A stretch of 64,000 bases of DNA, taken from contig OU015495.1 of the NCBI GenBank assembly GCA_907164885.2, forward strand, positions 106,031,545 through 106,095,544, in the 5' to 3' direction. The position numbers and the translations under genes are program-made. This document shows positions 58,027 through 64,000 of the stretch, piece after piece. The stretch is from Dolomedes plantarius. Lineage: Eukaryota > Arthropoda > Arachnida > Araneae > Dolomedidae. The notes beneath the pieces are model-generated. The model had not been told where the DNA came from and did not search any database. It saw only the letters and a program-made list of their open reading frames with translations. Position 1 is the first letter of the stretch; every line of letters starts with the position of its first letter.

Positions 58027-58143
58027 TATATACGGGTAATTTTGTTGTCCGCTATGTTGTCGTTACCGTCGTTTTTAGTGTGATTTTGATGAATTTCGAA
58101 AACTTTGCCAAAACACTCGCCAAGGGGTGCCCACCTCTTTACT

Positions 58144-58444
58144 TTATCCCTTCGGACATTTTCAAATTCCCTATTAAATTAATGTTATATTTCATTGCAT
58201 ATATTATGCTGTTATTTCATTTTACTAACCTTACGTAAAATCGAGCAATTTTAACATGTGCAACTTAACTCCAATACTCTGTTTCTGCCATTTTTTGAAG
58301 TGTAGGTCTCATAATGTGGGACGCTCTTTAATCTGTCAGTAACTGTTTACGCCATTACTGCTAAATATTAAAATACTGACTTCATAAATAAATTTATTGG
58401 TACCGGCCCAACCGAAATATTGCCAATGGAGATCGCAAATCTTC
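58144..58444. other. No gene seen
   Basis: Short AT-rich stretch between R5 and the next transposase remnant. Confidence 0.5.
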
Positions 58445-58790
58445 GCCAGTTGCACTACATTACTTCTTGAATACAGTGTCTGGCTGCCATATTTCTGAAA
58501 TTGCTTTTAATATGGAACCAAAATCCTTTTCTCGTCCAATGCACTTTCGCCACACGAATTCTGTAAAATACAACTCAAGGTGATGGGGAGCCGTACCTCG
58601 TAGCTTTTTATTCCGCCACTTGGCAGAGCCCCACATTCTTTCAACATTTTGCATGTGTTCCGCAAAACGGTAGTTATAATTCACAGTGAAATGACCGTAT
58701 TTCCAGTTTCTCTGTTTTGTATGCTCGCCAACAGCCTGAATAAATCGTCGATCCTTCTTCTACGTGGTCCACGGTCTTTGCCATGAGTGA
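58445..58790 (-). pseudogene. Merlin/ISXO2-like transposase C-terminus
   Basis: The minus strand reads TIYSGCWRAYK (related to the S-D-C-W-R-A-Y block), shifts frame, then gives GHFTVNYNYRF, EHMQNVERMWGSAKWRNKKL, HHLELYFTEFVWRKC and SILKAISEIW. The H-x-Q-N-x-E-x-x-W motif is the third catalytic block of IS1595/ISXO2-type DDE transposases, called Merlin in eukaryotes. The rest of the gene and the element ends were not found; the neighbouring 249-bp repeat begins directly upstream. Confidence 0.75.
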
Positions 58791-58865
58791 GCTTGCCTTT
58801 CTATTCGGCTCTTGAAAGAGGAAGCATTCGCCAGTTTTTCGGCATATCCCGCCAAAAATCCACTA

Positions 58866-59114
58866 TTGGGGAAGAACCCTGCCAGCGTCGTTTTTTCGAC
58901 AAACTAACAAGGTTTCGTTTATTTCCAAAATTTTATAGTAGCCACTTCTTCGTTCTCTATGTTGTTGGATTAAATGCAGCGAACACACCTCAAATGATGC
59001 AGGGTTAGGATAATCATGAAGACTTTGCTAAAACTGCAAGTCGTTTGTCGATACTTTCCCTTGCCAAAATTTCGTGGGGACCGCTTTAACCCTTGGGGAC
59101 ACAGGTTACTAAGA
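58866..59114. repeat. 249-bp direct repeat, copy 1 (flank plus piggyBac end)
   Basis: Begins TTGGGGAAGAACCCTGCC and ends in the first 25 bases of a piggyBac element, CCCTTGGGGACACAGGTTAC, after TTAA at 59086-59089. The second copy, of the same length, is at 59889-60137. Confidence 0.9.
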
Positions 59115-59127
59115 ATCCTGCCAGGAC

Positions 59128-59888
59128 CTAAGTATCCTGCCTATACACCACCTTGTTTTGGGTCAATTTTATCATTTTAGAATGTGTAAAAGCTGTTACA
59201 TTTGGGGAAAAATCAATAATAAAACACTTCAAATTTACAATGTTTATTAGGGCATAAAAGATCGCCATGGGCCACCTGCGGGTGACACGTTTTATTGTGT
59301 AGTTTGCTGCCATTTGGTCTACACTATCAATACCACCCTTTGTTCTATTGTAATCCAGAATCATTTCAGCTTTCTTCGTTTCTGGGTCGATTTTATCATT
59401 ATCATGCATTGTACAGAAAATAATTACTGATTTGCGTACGTAAGAGCACATATAGATATCATTTTGGAACCCCCAAAAGTGATGACCCGACTTCTCTGGT
59501 TTTTGAGGGTAGAAATTAAGTGGAAATTTCTTGCTTGTTCCCTCTCATAGTACCCAAACAAATAATTCCATCTTTGAGCAAAGAGACTGCTAATGGATAA
59601 ATGGTGTACCAGTAATCTGTGGTTAGGTTCCGATTAGAATGTTTCAAGCGCTCAACTAGGCGATGGACGATATCATAGGGTACGATTGACGTTGCGTATG
59701 GTCCCGGAGGTTAATTACTGCAATATATTTCCAAATTACTGGTAAAAAATGTTCTCGCGTCTACTAAGGCAAACATTTTCCACCTATATTTGCCGGCTTA
59801 TTCGGAATATATTGGATGAAGAGCATCTTCCTCTAAGTGGCTGAAGCTTTTCGTCAATGGTAATTTCTTCTCCAGAAGAATAAAACTC
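59128..59888 (-). pseudogene. piggyBac transposase, C-terminal half
   Basis: The minus strand reads FYSSGEEITIDEKLQPLRGR (catalytic Asp in I-D-E), RISRQI, then PYATSIVPYDIVHRLVERL, LTTDYWYTIYPLAVSLLKDG (second Asp block), TMRGNKQE, and after a shift KAEMILDYNRTKGGIDSVDQ (K-G-G-x-D-x-x-D-Q motif) and RRWPMAIFYALINIVNLKCF. These are the DDE_Tnp_1_7 blocks in order. Upstream of residue F (59888) the frame runs into the 249-bp repeat, not piggyBac sequence, so the N-terminal half is missing. The C-terminal Cys-rich domain is not visible. Confidence 0.85.
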
Positions 59889-60137
59889 TTGGGGAAGAAC
59901 CCTGCCAGCGTCGTTTTTTAGACAGACTAACAAGGTTTCGTTTATTTCCAAAATTTTATAGTAGCCATTTCTTCGTCCTCTAGGTTGTTGGATTAAATGC
60001 AGCGAACACACCTCAAATGATGCATGGTTAGGATAATCATGAAGAGTTTGCTAAAACTGTAAGTCGTTTGGCGATACTTTCCCTTGCCAAAATTTCGTGG
60101 GGGCCGCTTTAACCCTTGGGGAAACAGGTTACTAAGA
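59889..60137. repeat. 249-bp direct repeat, copy 2 (inside piggyBac gene)
   Basis: About 95 percent alike to 58866-59114 without gaps by eye. Because it is joined in frame to the transposase remnant, the minus-strand frame 60011-59784 is a chimera and should not be read as one protein. Confidence 0.9.
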
Positions 60138-60755
60138 TCAATTCTTCCCGATCAATTCTTCCGATCAATCCGTCTTCCCGATCAATCCGTATGATCAATT
60201 CTTCCCGAATTGATCAAAAACTCCCTGATTGGGGTAATTTTATCCACTTTTCTCCGTTCACTTCATCTTATCGTCAAACCTCAAACATAAAATGAGAAAA
60301 TAAAACCTATTCAAACCTAATACCACTTTGAAAATTTCGATTCCTGTCCCATCGTCAGTCCAGATTTCACGCAAATTTACTTTGCTGGCTTTTTTTGCCC
60401 TACGAGAAGCAATAAAATAGTAAAAAAGTATAGTTTGTTACGAAATAATAATTAATATATATAAAAATTAAAATAAGTACATGCAATAACAAAAGATGAG
60501 TTATATGTTATTAATGTATATTACATGATAACACGGACGGCGCACTTTGTTCTCCAATCGGGGGTTTCGTGCAATAATATTATAATTAGATAACCAAATG
60601 TTGATGTTTTCTGAAGGAAAATTACCATTAGACTGAGGAAAGCTTGGTTGTAGGGTAATTGAAGGGGACTTAAAAAAGAGTCGTTTACCGGGATTTACGC
60701 GAGTTCTAAGAACGGTTGGTGTACTAAGTACACCGCCCGTGTTCCCAAGGGTTAA

Positions 60756-60861
60756 TAAGGAAGTACCAAAGCATTTCCGAGGGAAGAGATTTTTTCACAA
60801 CCTCTCTTAAGACTGGAACTGAGTTCTTTAAAAATTATTTTCCAGACATAAGAATCTGAAA
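60756..60861 (+). promoter_or_regulatory. Possible 3' splice site upstream of RING frame
   Basis: A pyrimidine-rich TTATTTTCCAG ends at 60845, followed by 16 bases and the ATG at 60862. If used, the RING frame would be a 3' exon starting at 60846, with a 5' exon outside this stretch. No TATA-like core promoter is evident. Confidence 0.35.
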
Positions 60862-61497
60862 ATGAAATCAAAAAAGCTTAGTTCTTCCACAGCCAAGCGA
60901 CACCAGTTGCCTTCCACGTCTTCAAGGAAATCGAAAACCCGAAAACACAACCCAGCAGTCAAAAGCTCCAGCAGTAAAATCAGGCGTTCCCCAGATAAAA
61001 GTGCGAATTCTGATTTGAAAAAATCTAGAACTCCAACTCATTCCAAAAAAGACTCGGCTCCGGAGGACAATATAGCTTGTGTCGTGTGCCAGGACACTCA
61101 ACATTTGCAAGAAATGCGGTCGATCTGTTGCGGCCATACCTTTCACAAGAGCTGCCTCGAAAAGTGGCTGAAGAGGGCAAAAAGCTGCCCCGTTTGCAGA
61201 AGGCGAGTGAAGGTCTTGCGCACGGATTGCCGAAATGACGTCAAAAGCTCTGTTGAACAGGTCAGACATCGTCATGTTGACTCATCATCAGATGACTCAT
61301 TATCAGATGATTTACTTGAAATGGAAATCCGGGATGATACCTTAATATCTGCAAGGGAATACATAAGCGAACTGGTGCAATTCGAAATGGAAATGTGGGA
61401 CTCATTATCAGATGACTCATTCGAAATGGAAATGTGGGATGAACGCTTAATGTCTGAAATGGAAGACATAAGCGAAGAGTTTGAACAAGACTGGTGA
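60862..61497 (+). CDS. RING-H2 finger protein (possible E3 ubiquitin ligase)
   Basis: This 211-residue frame is intact and the only one in the window that does not look like a transposon relic. Residues 1-65 are rich in Lys, Ser and Arg (likely disordered, nuclear-type basic). Residues 73-112 form a RING-H2 domain with C73, C76, C90, H92, H95, C98, C109 and C112 in the C-x2-C, C-x-H-x2-H-x2-C, C-x2-C order. The strongly acidic tail from about 139 contains an imperfect duplication of a S-L-S-D-D...E-M-E-M-W-D unit. RING-H2 domains usually recruit an E2 enzyme to ubiquitinate substrates; that role is inferred from the family, and substrate and location are unknown. It lies 110 bases right of a piggyBac end and 1.5 kb left of a piggyBac fragment, so it could be a host gene, a single-exon retrogene or cargo. 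No AATAAA is obvious within 120 bases. Confidence 0.62.
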   Translation: MKSKKLSSSTAKRHQLPSTSSRKSKTRKHNPAVKSSSSKIRRSPDKSANSDLKKSRTPTHSKKDSAPEDNIACVVCQDTQHLQEMRSICCGHTFHKSCLEKWLKRAKSCPVCRRRVKVLRTDCRNDVKSSVEQVRHRHVDSSSDDSLSDDLLEMEIRDDTLISAREYISELVQFEMEMWDSLSDDSFEMEMWDERLMSEMEDISEEFEQDW

Positions 61498-62969
61498 AAT
61501 GAACATTCTAACAAGAATTGGGTCATCACAAAGGAACTGTAATGTCGTTATTAATCTGACTTTTTTCCTAATAGATGTGTAATTATAATTAAATTGAGCT
61601 AAAAGCATAAAATTTTGTATATAGCGCCTACGTGTGAAAAATTTTGTGGCTCATTAAAAAAAATTATAAGAGTCTTTACATTTTTGCTCGGCTTTATGCG
61701 ACAAATATAAACGTTACGTCACAGAACACAAAATTTTTTTATAAACTTTGATTTAAAACTTAAAAATTTAATATTTTAGGTGTGGACGACGCGGAACGCC
61801 TTTTAATTTTAGAAACAATGAGTCGTGTCGTATTTGTCGAATATGTTAAAAAGCTGTACAATAGTGTATTAAAGATAGCAGAGTGTCGTAAAGATAATTT
61901 TGAAATGGATTTGTTTCACAGACATTAAACTTCTGGTGTAAGTTTCATGTTCCATGTCGTACAGGAACACACAGCTTCTTCATCCTTGTTCATGTCGTTC
62001 GTTTCTCTTATTGTTGACAATCTCTTTCATCTTCCTTATTGGGGATTCAAAGCTGTGTGGTCCTGTTTTAGAGAAAAAATGATTCTACAGTAACTGAGTG
62101 ATGTTCATTTTGATGTCTACAGGTTGTTTCTATTGAACCTTTACTTTCGATATTTGTTCGTTAGGAACATAAAGAATGAGCGTGTGCACCCCGTTGTACA
62201 ACTTGGCTCGTGTTACTGAGAATTACTTTATTTCAATGGGGTTTCCAGTAACGAATACTCAAAGAAAACGTCCATTCCTGTCTATCTGACGTCAATTTAG
62301 TGTACAGTGGAAAGATGAAGTCTTTTGCCACAGTCGAAATGATTCTTTGTTTCGACGTGTTTCACTCTTATCGCCCAGTTTAGCACGAGTCTAATTTTTT
62401 GTTTTGAGAATTTTTGGAAGCTCAGACTGGATATTTTTGTGTGTATAACGTTGTTTGAATCATAGACCCGCGATATTTTTTTTGAGAGTTTAAATGAATG
62501 AGTTATCCACTTTTTCTAAATTGTCAATAATCAGTCATATCAACGCCAGTATTTCCCTCATACGCAGAGAGGAATACGAGACACTGACTTGAATAATGTA
62601 TCCACCACAGACATTAATTCCTCGTAAAAGTTTTAAAACTCGTGCATTTTAGAAAGTTTCAATGCTCTGCTTAAAACTACTGTTTAACTTAATAGGAACC
62701 AATCATTGGAAATTCCATAAAAAGAATCGACGCAGTTAACATTCGTTTCTAACCGTTAGTCGCTGTGGGGATTCAGGAAAAGTATACCTTTCATTTCCAA
62801 ACTCTAGTCAGTGACGCACCAAAGATGCCTCTTCCTGAGTGAGACGATAGTATTGTATCGGGGAAAATTTCCTACTAGCAGCCCTTGTTCATGAATCTGG
62901 GAAAGAGTCCCGTTACAGACCAAAGATTTATCAACAAAGCCGCCGAAAATGCAGCTGACTGGCAATAGA
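61498..62969. other. No confident gene; small frame at 61781-61927
   Basis: After ATATTTTAG at 61780 a 48-codon frame (GVDDAERLLILETMSRVVFV and onward, ending in a stop near 61927) has a mixed, protein-like composition and an acceptor-like start. It may be an exon but could be chance. The rest is unrecognised. Confidence 0.35.
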
Positions 62970-62974
62970 CACCA

Positions 62975-63310
62975 TTGCTCGAACAGAGGTTAGGGAAGGT
63001 CACAGACGGAGACGCATCCTCCGCAATTTTCCTATCGCCTTTTGCAGAGCAGAAACCTAGGGACCAAATTGAGAGATGTGATAGAAAAAATAAACGAAAA
63101 ATTGTTGTGGATTGCCAATATGTTGTCAAAGAACACAATAAACATATAGGTAGCGTGGATTTGTTAGACAGTTTAATTGGCCGATATAAAATTACACCGA
63201 GATCCAAAAAGTGGTACCTGCGCCATTTTTATCATTTTATTGATCTGGCAGTAATTAATGCTTGGTTATTGTACAAAAGGTCAATGTCTGTCAAAAATGC
63301 CAGTAATTAA
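62975..63310 (+). pseudogene. piggyBac (PGBD-like) transposase fragment
   Basis: The plus strand reads ERCDRKNKRKIVVDCQYVV, then KEHNKHIGSVDLLDSLIGRY and KITPRSKKWYLRHFYHFIDL, AVINAWLLYKR. Here K-E-x-N-x-H-x-G-x-V-D-L-L-D-S is the last conserved block of the DDE_Tnp_1_7 domain. It is a different piggyBac lineage from the 59 kb copy, whose block reads Y-N-R-T-K-G-G-I-D. The N-terminal 350 or more residues are absent and no TTAA ends were matched. The antisense frame 62875-63207 is a shadow. Confidence 0.8.
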
Positions 63311-64000
63311 AAATATTGAAGCTTGTTGAATTCCGACAAGGAATAGTAGAAACTGTCTGTCAAAGGGGTCATACTATCACCCCTAAACTAGGGTGAGACC
63401 TACAACATTAAATTGCATTGCAAAGAGAAAAAAAAGGCCCAACAGCTTATATTTAATCTATTGCAGTAAGGCAAGATAAATTAGAACACACACCTGTTTG
63501 GAATGATACCCGTACTCGGTGCAACTTACCAACATGTAAATGTCAATCCTTTAGAGCATGTGAGAAGTATGTGTCTACTCTTTGTAATAATAAAGGCAGA
63601 AACTACTTTAAAATATTCGACACAACATATTTTTTTCAATTGCTTTTTATATCTTTTGTAGTTTAGATTATAGAATGTAAAATAAAAAATATAGATTTGC
63701 TACCAATTCTAATTTCATGGCAATTCTATTATATGGCTTTTTATTTACTTCCTGACTTATTTTATTTTCTAATTTTTTAGTTATGGTCTAATTTTTTAAT
63801 GATAATATTTAGATATGACACCATTAAACTGAAGTATGCATAGCAAAAATTTATCTTAATGCATAGGGATTCAAATATGCATCAAACACAATTTTTCGAT
63901 AAAAAAAGTAAAAAAATTCAAAAACAATTTTTAAAATATTTTTTTAAATATTGTCTAGGCCCAAATATAATACGTGGGGGAAAAACATAGTTATAAAAGA
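63311..64000. other. No gene seen
   Basis: AT-rich sequence to the window end. TACTCGGTGCAACTTACC near 63512 is unremarkable, and no frame or terminal repeat is supported. The end of the piggyBac fragment may extend a little into this stretch. Confidence 0.45.

Larger units (their letters stand above)
52711..58143. mobile_element. Outer element R5 with about 90-bp TIRs, hosting a nest
   Basis: AGTAAAGAAATGGGTACCCC then TTGGCG at the left faces AGTAAAGAGGTGGGCACCCC then TTGGCG (complemented) at the right. The similarity continues through the ATCAAAATCACACTAAAAACG stretch. TA lies next to or near both ends. CCTTGGCG-type words also cluster at 53184-53255. Removing the nested elements leaves about 1.4 kb with no recognisable gene. 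The exact ends are uncertain by a few bases. Confidence 0.65.
59090..60751 (-). mobile_element. piggyBac-type element(s), rearranged
   Basis: TTAA at 59086-59089 and 60752-60755 with CCCTTGGGGACACAGG at the left and, inverted, the CCCTTGGGAACACGGG terminus at the right. A second left terminus (TTAA at 60109-60112, then CCCTTGGGGAAACAGG) lies inside. The most likely reading is a truncated autonomous copy (59090-59888) joined to a separate internally deleted copy (60113-60751), each with its own left flank. A short tandem array of CCCGATCAATTCTTCC words follows at 60138-60215. Confidence 0.7.

Noticed and set aside
59784..60011. 75-codon minus-strand frame as one protein
   Set aside because: Half is piggyBac transposase and half is the antisense of the 249-bp repeat. 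It is a rearrangement product.

Overview
The window is AT-rich eukaryotic DNA (roughly two thirds A+T by eye) with (TA)n and (TAAA)n microsatellites, tRNA-derived SINEs and many diverged DNA transposons. It is most likely intergenic sequence from an arthropod. The Tc1-like copy, the pogo-like DDE_1 copy and the LINE RNase H fragment resemble proteins I associate with spider genomes, so an araneid-type spider is my best guess. This is family-level recognition, not a database result. I see no prokaryotic feature, CRISPR array, tRNA gene or rRNA gene.

Layout. 0-5.5 kb: two copies of an interspersed repeat (R1), one split by a Ginger-type integrase transposon, then an R4 repeat and a hAT-type MITE. 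5.5-16.3 kb: a tandem duplication, a hAT-type MITE with a GC-rich border, a dead mariner-like element, a SINE, a TTAA-flanked MITE and further MITEs. 17-20.7 kb: a long-TIR TTAA MITE (R3) carrying a Helitron, a mariner-like remnant carrying an R1 copy, and a solo LTR. 22-33 kb: more MITEs, three further R3 copies and old SINEs. 33.4-37.0 kb: a stack of three Tc1/mariner-superfamily elements. 38.4-43 kb: a second Helitron copy carrying a pogo-type MITE, and a fifth R3 copy carrying R4. 44.7-51.9 kb: SINEs, a LINE 3' end, a GC-rich solo LTR, a possible 2.9-kb pogo-type element, and copia and pogo pseudogenes. 52.5-58.1 kb: a multi-level nest containing a fold-back transposon with arms of about 0.9-1.1 kb and a maT-type element. 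58.4-63.3 kb: Merlin/ISXO2-like and piggyBac remnants.

Almost every recognisable protein is a broken transposase or polyprotein. The one intact, non-repeat-looking reading frame is a 211-residue RING-H2 protein at 60.86-61.50 kb, between piggyBac remnants. It could be a host gene (its ATG lies 17 nt after a good 3' splice-site sequence) or a retrogene.

The window is most useful as a record of insertion order. Several insertions can be checked against uninterrupted copies of the target repeat in the same window: Helitron in R3, R4 in R3, R1 in a mariner transposase, Ginger in R1, pogo MITE in Helitron, Tc1 in a DD41D element, and maT in the target-site duplication of the fold-back element. 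I did not find a convincing new biological system. The fold-back element and the duplicated piggyBac terminus are the strangest structures.
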